Part shown: one piece after another, positions 18,101 to 24,866 of the stretch
Layout of the letters: each line of letters starts with the position of its first letter
How positions within the stretch are numbered: the first letter of the stretch is position 1
NCBI RefSeq assembly: GCF_018598585.1
Contig: NZ_JAHESD010000003.1
Coordinates: 1 to 64,000, forward strand
Reading direction: 5' to 3'
DNA from: Chryseosolibacter indicum
GTDB taxonomy: Bacteria; Bacteroidota; Bacteroidia; Cytophagales; Cyclobacteriaceae
DNA: 64,000 nucleotides
Translations under genes and position numbers: made by a program
Notes under the pieces: model-generated
Seen by the model: the letters and a program-made list of their open reading frames with translations, nothing else
Database searches by the model: none
Told to the model about the DNA's origin: nothing

Positions 18101-19344
18101 TTAGAGGTAATGCCTACTTTGAATTAAAGAATTACGAAAAAGCCCTACCTGATTTCACCAAGGCAATAGAAAGCGGAATTACCTCTGCTGATATGTTATT
18201 TAAGAGGGGTGCTACACGGTATTACCTGAAGGATTATAAATCTGCATTACCTGATCTTGATAAAGCCATTGCCTCCGGTTTTAAACAAGCCATTGCATTT
18301 GATATGCGTGGCTACTGCAAGTACGACGCGAAGAACTATGCTGAGGCAGTTAACGATTATAACCAGGCGCTTGTGTATGACGATAAGCTCTCAACAGCTT
18401 ATTTCCACCGAGGTGATGCCAAGTTTGTAACCGATAATATTGCAGGTGCTATTGAAGATTACACCAAGGCAGTAACACTTGGATTAAAAGATGCTGTACT
18501 GTTTAATAACAGGGGCAAGGCCTACTTTAAGCAAGAGAATAATGCTGCCGCCATAACCGATTTTACAGAAGCGATTAATAGAAATCCGGAATATCTTAAA
18601 GCGTACGACAACAGGGGTCAGGCGTATTTCAAGATCAATAAATATGAAAATGCCATCAATGATTTCAGAATGGTTGAAAGACTTTCTGAAAAGCCAGATG
18701 CTGCCTTATATCGCGTTCTTGGCGATGCTTACTACAATACCAAGAAGTTTACACCAGCGCTCGACTATTATGATAAAGTTGTGGCTGCGGGCGTAAAAGA
18801 CAAAGAGGTATATCTGAGAAGAGGATTAATGCAAATTGAAGTTGAGGAATTTGAGCAAGCCATTGTTGAGTTTGATAACGCATTGAAAGCAGGAGAAAGC
18901 AGTGTTCAGCTTTTCCTTAACAAAGGAAGGGCACATCTGGAACTAAATGATACAAAGGCGGCACTTGGTTCCTTAAATAAGGCTCTTGATCTAGATCCTA
19001 AAAACATCAATGCCTATTTTAATAGGGGACTTGTGAAAGAAAGTCTTGAAGATTATGAAGGTGCTATTGTTGACTATAACAAAGTGATCAGTGCTAATCC
19101 GAACGATGCCGTTGCATACTATAATCGTGCTACCTGCAAGGCAGGAACAGACGACTACGGCGCCGGAGTATCCGACATGGATGAGGCTATTAAACTTGAT
19201 CCTAAGAATGCATCTTACTACAAGCAAAGAGGGAATTTCTATTACCAGATAAACGAAAAAGAAAAGGCTTGTTTCGATTGGAGAAAGGCAGTTGAGAACG
19301 GAGATGCAAAAGCGCGCTTCCAGATTGATAACTACTGCAAGTAA
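15154..19344 (+). CDS. Giant tetratricopeptide-repeat protein, exported
   Basis: 1,396 residues from the ATG at 15154, which opens a signal peptide (MRTPLIAFLCISLFHTSFAQ). The upstream 34 codons lie before the promoter box and are rejected. After the signal the protein is almost entirely 34-residue TPRs, about 40 copies without linkers, for example NNRGKAKFNLQDYKGSIPDF. A seven-TPR block (238 residues, 714 bp) recurs: YNNRGKAK or FNNRGKAK type repeats begin at 15646, 16360, 17074, 17788 and 18502, all exactly 714 bp apart. The first two blocks are most alike. It is probably a periplasmic or surface scaffold; no enzyme domain is seen. A terminator follows at 19394. Confidence 0.9.
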   Translation: MRTPLIAFLCISLFHTSFAQKADSLLLVQWEASLKKFSAGNYNDAALGFTQLINSGYSNKEVYVKRGVALYQLKQFDKAKTDFDEALKARINTVELFEYRGNTKYNLDDYSGAVGDLEKAILMGASAYETLANLGNAKFKLENYKDAVAFYDKAIATGKADAILYNNRGKAKFNLQDYKGSVPDFTKALELKAGYEKALENRAEARYKMQDWKGSIEDFEKILASGKADADVYQKIGTAKYTLNDTKGAAEALDKAIQKGVKDKDVFRMHGLTAAQLNDCAGAIKSLTAAAGLGASDKDVFYQLGACQYKNKEYAPAIESLSRAINAGANTKEVFLYKGNAALAQKDNDNALRDLEKAVSLGVNDVEVFKSIGDIKFLKNDLAGAIKAYDQSVTLGASDPILFNNRGKAKFNLQDYKGSIPDFDKALALKADYDKALENRAEAKFKIEDWKGSAEDFEKLIAKGRPEVELQQKVGVAKYKLKDYKGAVESLNAVLAKGVKDKEVFTMLGMSNAQLGNCVDAAKNLSNAVTLGVTDKDVFTQLGTCQYKNKEYPSAIESLSRAINAGVATKEVFLCKGNAEYIQKDYDNALRDLEKAVSLGAVEGEAYKNIGDIKFIKNDFPGAISNYDNAVKNGYNDAIVFNNRGKAKANGKDYQGAVSDYDKAIQLNASYSKAFLNRGTAKFALKDYASTIADLEKAKATEGETADVLKMLGISYYNTNKKAEASTNLEKALSAGEKDGKVNLYAGYLRFENAKYKEAVQALTAAEMAGEKEDELYLKRGKAFFEDKNYAGAIIDLEKSAVNNKADLSAYEALSLAYINSQKEKEATPHLEKAFSLSTKNPEILFQLGNVRFKQNNYNGAIDAYDKAIASGANNEIIYNNRGKAKLNAGMVKESIPDFDRALGIKQDYTQAYRNRGAAKFKLQAYADVINDLAIVVSKGEASADDYAMLGTARYNTKDFTGAIPDLTKAIEGATKNNNVYVLRGNAYFELKNYEKALPDFTKAIESGITSADMLFKRGATRYYLKDYKSALPDLDKAIASGFKQAIAFDMRGYCKYDAKNYAEAVNDYNQALVYDDKLSTAYFHRGDAKFVTDNIAGAIEDYTKAVTLGLKDAVLFNNRGKAYFKQENNAAAITDFTEAINRNPEYLKAYDNRGQAYFKINKYENAINDFRMVERLSEKPDAALYRVLGDAYYNTKKFTPALDYYDKVVAAGVKDKEVYLRRGLMQIEVEEFEQAIVEFDNALKAGESSVQLFLNKGRAHLELNDTKAALGSLNKALDLDPKNINAYFNRGLVKESLEDYEGAIVDYNKVISANPNDAVAYYNRATCKAGTDDYGAGVSDMDEAIKLDPKNASYYKQRGNFYYQINEKEKACFDWRKAVENGDAKARFQIDNYCK

Positions 19345-19393
19345 TAAGATAATAAAGCAACAGAGCGTAAGACTATTCAATTTATTGCAATGT

Positions 19394-19421
19394 AAAAGCT
19401 TCTGAATTGAATAAGCTTTTT
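19394..19421 (+). terminator. Terminator after the TPR gene
   Basis: 8-bp stem AAAAGCTT/AAGCTTTT (19394-19401, 19413-19420) with an 11-nt loop and trailing T-run. Confidence 0.65.
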
Positions 19422-19485
19422 ATAAGAGAAGTACATGTTGTCATCTCTTTATCTGTGTAAGTGAGCTATACAAGATTCATCTAAA

Positions 19486-19986
19486 ATGGCCTGTCTTATG
19501 AAACTCTTATTCTTACTACTAATAATGGGGAGTTCATCGATCGCCTCTACAGAAAAAGAGATGAAAGGAAGAGTAGTGGGTGTTATAGATGGTAATACGT
19601 TGGAGGTTATTGATGACAAAGAAGAAAAGCAGAAGATTGTATTGGCAGGGATTGATTGTCCTGACGCGGGGCAGGAGTATGCAAAGGAAGCAAAAAGATT
19701 TTTAGAAAAACTGGTGCTACGTCAGGAGATCACCTTTACAATAGTTGGAAAAGATAGATTGGGAAACAACTTGGCTGTATTAAAAGTTAAAAGAAATGTT
19801 GATCCCCGGGTTGAACTACTTAAAGAAGGGCTCGCCTGGACAGCCGAAAGAAATCCACTTCCTGAACTGGAAGCGTACCGGCTTGAAGCCGAAAAAAATC
19901 AAAAAGGTTTATGGAAAGAAGAAAATCCCACACCTCCGTGGCTCTATAGGCGACAGCAGTCTATGATGGAAGCAAAAAGTAATTAA
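19486..19986 (+). CDS. SNase-like (thermonuclease-fold) exported protein, catalytic residues replaced
   Basis: 166 residues with an N-terminal signal (starts at 19486 or at the ATG 19498, MKLLFLLLIMGSSSIAS) and a staphylococcal-nuclease OB fold: GRVVGVIDGNTLEVI, IVLAGIDCPDAGQEYAKEA, LGNNLAVLKV and ELLKEGLAW align well with the family. The residues that make SNase a nuclease are changed. The Arg before L..IDxP is Val, the Glu of DxPE is Asp, the Arg of GRxLA is Asn, and the Ca ligand in DGDT is Asn. The fold is therefore likely kept for binding rather than cutting. It stands alone between the TPR gene and a small basic protein gene. Confidence 0.8.
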   Translation: MACLMKLLFLLLIMGSSSIASTEKEMKGRVVGVIDGNTLEVIDDKEEKQKIVLAGIDCPDAGQEYAKEAKRFLEKLVLRQEITFTIVGKDRLGNNLAVLKVKRNVDPRVELLKEGLAWTAERNPLPELEAYRLEAEKNQKGLWKEENPTPPWLYRRQQSMMEAKSN

Positions 19987-20111
19987 AACACGTTGTTCTC
20001 TTATTTCAAACCGATTATATAGCTGCTTATCGTGATAATTCAACATCTTGATAAGTTTTACATAATATTTCTATTGCTCAATGGTTATTAAGGTAAAATA
20101 CTTCTTTAGTT

Positions 20112-20468
20112 ATGCGCTTAGTGGCTGTATTGTTATTCTTGGTTATATCAACTGCTTCTTTCAGTCAGTCTAAAAAGAAGCGAGGAGATGGAGATACAAA
20201 TGCTCCAAACAGTTTAAATCCATCATTCCCAACAGAGCAATACGCTCCGAAAAAATCGACCAAGAAAAAATCAAAAGGTCCTACCTACGAGTCGGAGCAG
20301 CAGTTTTATGAACGTATGGCTCGTCTTGAAAAAACGCGCAAGAAGAATGAGAAGTTAATGGAGAAACCACAGTACAGTAATCCGCTTTACTTCGGTCATA
20401 AACGCCCGCCAAAAAAACACAAGGCGGGTAAGCTCAAGTATTGTAAAGAATGTGGCATCAGGCACTAA
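20112..20468 (+). CDS. Small basic exported protein of unknown function
   Basis: 118 residues with a signal peptide (MRLVAVLLFLVISTASFSQ) and a mature part very rich in lysine (SKKKR, KKSTKKKSK, RPPKKHKAGK). It contains a conserved-looking centre (YESEQQFYERMARLEKTRKKNEK) and ends in KLKYCKECGIRH, where two Cys and a His could bind metal. I do not recognise a named family. It precedes the deoC region by 32 bp on the same strand and could be the first gene of that transcript. Confidence 0.65.
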   Translation: MRLVAVLLFLVISTASFSQSKKKRGDGDTNAPNSLNPSFPTEQYAPKKSTKKKSKGPTYESEQQFYERMARLEKTRKKNEKLMEKPQYSNPLYFGHKRPPKKHKAGKLKYCKECGIRH

Positions 20469-20500
20469 CATCAATAGCAATATCATTGTAATTTCATGCA

Positions 20501-21158
20501 GTGAATATTGCATCCTATATTGAACATACCAACCTCAGTCCTGTATTATCCATCAGTGACATCGACAAGCTTGTTGAAGAAGCAATACGGTTTTGTGGGC
20601 GTATGCGTTCCGCCATTTTGGGTACGCAGAGCCTTTCGCGAACGGGGTAATGCAAAAATTTTTCTCGTCACTGTAGCCGGGTTCCCGCTAGGCTATAACA
20701 TGACGGAAACTAAGCTTGATGAGATTAAACGTGCAATCGATAACGGGGCCGACGAGATCGATGTTGTTTGGAATCTGACTTCCTTCAAAACAGGTATCCC
20801 ATGGACTAAAATCGAGATAGCCAAGTGTGCAAAATTAGCACACGATCATGAGCGATTATTGAAAGTAATCATTGAGACTGCTTATCTTTCACCATCAGAA
20901 ATAGAAGAAGCCTGCAAATTATGTGCAGATGCCGGCGCAGATTTTGTAAAAACTTCCACCGGTATGGCACCTGCAGGCGCAACTGTTGAACATGTTACAT
21001 TGATGAAGAAAGTACTACCACCATCCGTCGGCATCAAAGCATCCGGCGGTATTCGAACTTTTGATCAGGCAGCGGCGTTAGTAAAAGCAGGTGCCTCCCG
21101 GATAGGTTCTTCATCTGGAGTATCTATACTTAACGAGACAACCAACCCTTTAAAATAA
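20501..21158 (+). pseudogene. deoC: Deoxyribose-phosphate aldolase, frameshifted near codon 28
   Basis: The family N-terminus is read from the GTG at 20501 (NIASYIEHTNLSPVLSISD, then DKLVEEAI), but that frame stops at 20648-20650. From about 20583 the homology continues in the next frame (QYGFVGVCVPPFWVRRAF to the stop at 21158). Inserting one extra CAATA next to the CAATA at 20583-20587 restores EEAIQYGFVGVCV, with the spacing of Bacillus DeoC (EEAKTYKFASVCV). This points to loss of one copy of a 5-bp tandem repeat. The catalytic part is intact: DEIDVVWNL, Schiff-base Lys in FVKTSTG and second Lys in GIKASGGIRT. The enzyme cleaves deoxyribose-5-phosphate to glyceraldehyde-3-phosphate and acetaldehyde. 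The aldehyde dehydrogenase gene starts 8 bp downstream. The 20508 TTG start in the second frame gives an unrelated N-terminus and is not credible. Confidence 0.82.
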
Positions 21159-21166
21159 ACAACATA

Positions 21167-22786
21167 ATGAGCCAGATTCTAGAGCATGTTTTCCCGGTGG
21201 AAAACACAATTCCTGAGCAATACGAAATTGCTGAACCGCTCGATCAGCGTGAATACCTGATCAACGGTGAATTAAAAATTTGGAATGGAAACTTAAATCC
21301 TGTTGCAAGCCCTGTATTTCTGAAGAAGGGAAATGGATATGAACAAAAGATCATAGGAAGTACACCGCTTCTCACTTCTAAAGAATCACTTGAAGCATTA
21401 GATGCCGCGGCAAATGCATACAACCTTGGGCAGGGTCTTTGGCCTACCATGAGCGTGACGGAGAGAATTGAGCATATCGAAAATTTTCTCGCTGCCATGC
21501 GCAAGAAAAGAACAGAAGTAGTTAAACTATTGATGTGGGAGATAGGCAAAACACTAAAAGATTCTGAAAAGGAATTCGACAGAACCTGCGACTACATTGT
21601 TGATACCATTAAGGCTTATAAAGATCTTGACAGAAACTCAGCAAAGCTTGTAGAAGAGCAAGGCTTCATGGCGCAGATAAGAAGAGTTCCGCTAGGTGTT
21701 GCGTTATGTATGGGGCCTTACAATTATCCGCTTAACGAAACGTTTACAACACTTTTCCCTGCATTAATTATGGGAAATACAGTTGTATTTAAGCCTGCAA
21801 AATATGGTGTGCTGCTCATACGTCCTTTGCTGGAGGCATTCAGAGATAGTTTCCCTCCTGGTGTAATCAATATCATTTATGGTCGTGGAAGAGAAACCGT
21901 TGGTGCTTTAATGGAAAGCGGAAAGATAGATGTATTCGCTTTCATCGGAACCAACAAGGGGGCCAATGACTTAAAGAAACTTCACCCTAAACCACACCGC
22001 TTAAAGTCGATCTTAGGGCTTGATGCTAAAAATCCTGCCATCGTATTAGAGGATGCGGATATAAATAATGCAGTAACAGAATGCATTACAGGATCACTTT
22101 CTTTCAACGGACAGCGTTGCACTGCCCTTAAGATTGTCTTTGTTCATAAGAGCATTATTGATTCTTTTATTCAGAAATTTAATGCGGAAGTTAAAAAGCT
22201 GAAGCCAGGGATGCCCTGGGATTCAGGTGTGGGATTAACACCACTGCCAGAACCAGGAAAGGTAGATTACCTTCGAAATCTTGTAGAAGATGCAAAGAAT
22301 AATGGTGCAAAGGTAGTAAACGAAGGTGGGGGAGAATACCTTAACTCATTCTTCTACCCTGCGGTACTTTATCCTGTAAATAACAAAATGAAGATTTACT
22401 ACGAAGAGCAATTCGGTCCGGTTGTGCCAATTGTTGCCTTTGAGAATGATGATGAGCCAATCAATTACGTCGTTAACTCAAACTATGGTCAGCAGGTTAG
22501 TGTGTTTGGCACGGATTCAAAAAGGGTAGCAAAATACGTCGATGCATTTGTAAACCAGGTAGGAAGAATTAATCTTAATTCTCAAAGCCAGCGCGGCCCT
22601 GATACTTTCCCTTTCAATGGAAGAAAAGATTCGGCCGAAGGAACGCTGTCTGTAGCTGATGCACTTCGCGTATTCTCGATACGTACTTTAGTTGCTACCA
22701 AGAATACAGAAGCAAATAAACAAATGCTCGGAACAATTATCCGCAATAGAGAGTCAGCCTTCTTAAGCACGGATTATATTATTTGA
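21167..22786 (+). CDS. Aldehyde dehydrogenase, GapN-like (NADP-dependent glyceraldehyde-3-phosphate type)
   Basis: 539-residue ALDH-superfamily protein. MGPYNYPLNETFTTLFPALIMGN and VVFKPAK are the cofactor-binding region, and the nucleophile is Cys318 in FNGQRCTALK. The LKKLHPKPHRLKSILGLDAKNPAIVLEDADI block resembles GapN, which oxidises glyceraldehyde-3-phosphate to 3-phosphoglycerate without phosphorylation. The general-base Glu of classical ALDHs (LELGG) lies 34 residues before the nucleophile; here that position, residue 284, is Gly (ILGLDAK). It lies 8 bp after the deoC remnant, whose products (glyceraldehyde-3-phosphate, acetaldehyde) would be plausible substrates or substrate relatives. 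A strong terminator follows. Confidence 0.82.
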   Translation: MSQILEHVFPVENTIPEQYEIAEPLDQREYLINGELKIWNGNLNPVASPVFLKKGNGYEQKIIGSTPLLTSKESLEALDAAANAYNLGQGLWPTMSVTERIEHIENFLAAMRKKRTEVVKLLMWEIGKTLKDSEKEFDRTCDYIVDTIKAYKDLDRNSAKLVEEQGFMAQIRRVPLGVALCMGPYNYPLNETFTTLFPALIMGNTVVFKPAKYGVLLIRPLLEAFRDSFPPGVINIIYGRGRETVGALMESGKIDVFAFIGTNKGANDLKKLHPKPHRLKSILGLDAKNPAIVLEDADINNAVTECITGSLSFNGQRCTALKIVFVHKSIIDSFIQKFNAEVKKLKPGMPWDSGVGLTPLPEPGKVDYLRNLVEDAKNNGAKVVNEGGGEYLNSFFYPAVLYPVNNKMKIYYEEQFGPVVPIVAFENDDEPINYVVNSNYGQQVSVFGTDSKRVAKYVDAFVNQVGRINLNSQSQRGPDTFPFNGRKDSAEGTLSVADALRVFSIRTLVATKNTEANKQMLGTIIRNRESAFLSTDYII

Positions 22787-22801
22787 TATTAATTGTTTTA
22801 C

Positions 22802-22848
22802 AGATCCTCTGTTTCTAATAACATGTTAGTGCAACAGAGGATCTTTTA
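22802..22848 (+). terminator. Terminator after the aldehyde dehydrogenase gene
   Basis: Perfect 12-bp stem (22802-22813 with 22833-22844) followed by a T-run. Confidence 0.8.
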
Positions 22849-22860
22849 TTTTTCACCTCT

Positions 22861-23133
22861 ATGATCAAATCTGTTTCTATACAGGTCACAGGAAAAGTAC
22901 AAGGTGTTTTCTTTCGTGCGTCAACAAAGGAAAAAGCAGATGAGCTCGGTGCCAAAGGTATTGTTCGCAATGAAGCTGACGGAAGTGTTTATATTGAAGC
23001 AGAGGGAGAGGTTCGCGTTGTAGACACCTTTATTGATTGGTGTAAAAAAGGTCCTCCGCGAGCAAAAGTAAATGAATGTCTGGTGAAGGATATACCACTA
23101 CAGAACTTCAAGGATTTTACTATTCAACGTTAA
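22861..23133 (+). CDS. acyP: Acylphosphatase
   Basis: 90 residues, the standard size. The catalytic Arg19 is in GKVQGVFFRAS and the catalytic Asn37 in IVRNEADGSVYIEAEG; both motifs are intact. It hydrolyses acyl phosphates such as carbamoyl- or 1,3-bisphosphoglycerate-type substrates in the cytosol; its physiological role in bacteria is uncertain. The gene overlaps the end of the convergent unknown gene by 14 bp. Confidence 0.92.
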   Translation: MIKSVSIQVTGKVQGVFFRASTKEKADELGAKGIVRNEADGSVYIEAEGEVRVVDTFIDWCKKGPPRAKVNECLVKDIPLQNFKDFTIQR

Positions 23134-23431
23134 CGATACTGCTGATATCAAGCACCACATTGTAATGATGAAAGGGCTTGTATTGCTGAAAAGGCGAGTC
23201 TATTTCAAACTGGATAATATTATTTAGATTAGGAATAGTACAGATTTTATTGCTGGTAACGTCGCTTAATATCACACCCCATTCTGTTACCAATACAACT
23301 GCATTAAAATTTACATCCCACATGTTGCCCATGAGGCGCGTTCGTACGCTTATGTCTGGTTGCTTATCTTTTAAATCGATGAGTAATCGCTTAAGCTCCA
23401 GAACCGATATTGTATCTTGCTCATGTTTCAT
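23120..23431 (-). CDS. Conserved small protein of unknown function
   Basis: 103 residues from the ATG at 23431 (an upstream ATG at 23455 would add eight). The sequence has helix-like ISVLELKRLLIDLKDKQPDISVRTRLMG and then a beta-rich half (NAVVLVTEWGVILSDVTSNKICTI). No family was recognised. Composition is protein-like and without low complexity. It is the distal gene of a possible pair with the 72-residue gene at 23516-23734 on the same strand (84 bp apart), and it overlaps acyP tail to tail by 14 bp. Confidence 0.6.
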   Translation of the reverse strand: MKHEQDTISVLELKRLLIDLKDKQPDISVRTRLMGNMWDVNFNAVVLVTEWGVILSDVTSNKICTIPNLNNIIQFEIDSPFQQYKPFHHYNVVLDISSIVNVE

Positions 23432-23515
23432 TCGGTCGTTACTTAAACGGCGCAAGGTAACCGTTTTCCTTCTAAGATAAACGCATAAACTTTCTCTAAT
23501 GAGGTGCGGGAATTG

Positions 23516-23734
23516 TTATTTGTATATTTCCCATTGGTTTTGAGCATTTTTATAATATCCTAAACCGTTACTCATTTCATGTATTTCCTTGCCATCTGAA
23601 GTAGTGTAGGTCTTTTTCTCGTACACACCAATTCCGTTATTTTCCATAGTTAAAAAACGGATCAATGCCTGAACGGTCGGTGCTACATCACTCAACCATT
23701 GGTCATCCATTTCACGAACAAAAGCCTGACTCAT
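23516..23734 (-). CDS. Small protein of unknown function (72 residues)
   Basis: Short soluble protein with a helical N-terminal half (FVREMDDQWLSDVAPTVQALIRFL) and a C-terminal beta hairpin-like half (GIGVYEKKTYTTSDGKEIHEM, then GLGYYKNAQNQWEIYK). No Cys, no signal. No family recognised. It is divergent from the EamA transporter gene across about 150 bp in which I see no clear operator. Confidence 0.6.
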   Translation of the reverse strand: MSQAFVREMDDQWLSDVAPTVQALIRFLTMENNGIGVYEKKTYTTSDGKEIHEMSNGLGYYKNAQNQWEIYK

Positions 23735-23886
23735 AATTTTCCTTTATTTAAAACTACATCAACGCTAGAAAAATAATTCGAGGAAGGAACCAAAGCAAGA
23801 TTGAAAAATCAAATGTAAACCAAATCGCAACAAACAGTTTGATTATCCTCTTCCGAATCGCAATATTTGATTCTTAGTACTGTCGT

Positions 23887-24771
23887 ATGCCTGAAACAAA
23901 AAACGGGAAGTTCTCTTCTGTTTTCTTAGTCGTAATTCTAACATTAATCTGGGGAACCTCTTTTATACTTATGAAACGAGGTTTAAAAGTTTACTCGGCA
24001 GGCGAGGTTGGCGCCATTCGTGTTGTAAGTGCCAGTATATTTCTTCTGCCATTTGCCCTCACACGAATCAAAGAACTTAACAAAGATCACTACTGGAAAC
24101 TCTTGTTGTCGGGCTTGCTCGGTGTTTTCTTTCCTGCCTTTCTTTTTGCTACAGCTCAAACGAAAATGGATAGTGCAATCACTGGTATTCTCAATAGCCT
24201 CACCCCGATTTTTACCATGATCATTAGCGCGATAGTATTCAAGCAGGTTTTTAAAAAACAAGCACTGGTAGGAATTATCATTGGCTTAGCAGGGTCTATC
24301 TTACTGATTATATCAAGAACAGGTGGCCAGATTGGCGGTATTAACTTATATGCAATCTTTGTTATCATTGCATGTATTTGTTACGGATCTAACGTCAATT
24401 TTATAAAATTCAAGCTTCCTGATTTAAAAGCGCTCACCATCACATCGCTGTCTCTCATGCTTATTGCGCCTTTAGCGCTCATCTATCTTTTTGCTTTTAC
24501 GCCTTTTACTACAAAGCTGTCCGCTCATCCAGGCGCTGTTGAGGCATTAGGGTTTCTCATTCTTTTGGGCCTCATGAGTACGTCTATAGCCACCATCCTC
24601 TTCAACAGACTTATCAAAATAAGCACCCCGCTTTTCGCAAGTTCCATCACTTACCTTATTCCTATTGTTGCGGTTATATGGGGTTTGCTCGATGGCGAAC
24701 AATTGGCAATGGGGCATTTTATTGGCATGATTGCCATTATTGGGGGTGTTTACATAGCCAATAAAAAATAG
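23887..24771 (+). CDS. EamA/DMT-superfamily transporter
   Basis: 294 residues, ten hydrophobic segments in two five-helix EamA halves: VFLVVILTLIWGTSFILMKRG opens the first half and LYAIFVIIACICYGSNVNFI the second. The signature GTSFILMKRGL with a later pro/gly-rich helix (TYLIPIVAVIWGLLDGE) is typical of drug/metabolite exporters of the inner membrane. The substrate cannot be inferred. The gene is single; a weak stem with a T-run (24809-24847) may end it. Confidence 0.88.
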   Translation: MPETKNGKFSSVFLVVILTLIWGTSFILMKRGLKVYSAGEVGAIRVVSASIFLLPFALTRIKELNKDHYWKLLLSGLLGVFFPAFLFATAQTKMDSAITGILNSLTPIFTMIISAIVFKQVFKKQALVGIIIGLAGSILLIISRTGGQIGGINLYAIFVIIACICYGSNVNFIKFKLPDLKALTITSLSLMLIAPLALIYLFAFTPFTTKLSAHPGAVEALGFLILLGLMSTSIATILFNRLIKISTPLFASSITYLIPIVAVIWGLLDGEQLAMGHFIGMIAIIGGVYIANKK

Positions 24772-24866
24772 AAAAGTACGTTTAGACTGCAAAAACCAAA
24801 TTCTTTACAGCAATTGAGTGTTAAACTTGTTGGTATTGCTTTTTTTGTAAGCAGCTTATACGCTTT

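Noticed and set aside
20570-20590. Programmed ribosomal frameshift in deoC
   Set aside because: No slippery heptamer of the usual kind, and simple frame switching gives a product two residues too short; loss of a 5-bp tandem unit explains the sequence exactly.
20508-21158. Intact deoC starting from the TTG at 20508
   Set aside because: The first 24 residues in this frame do not match DeoC, whereas the correct N-terminus is present in the adjacent frame from GTG 20501; the gene is frameshifted instead.
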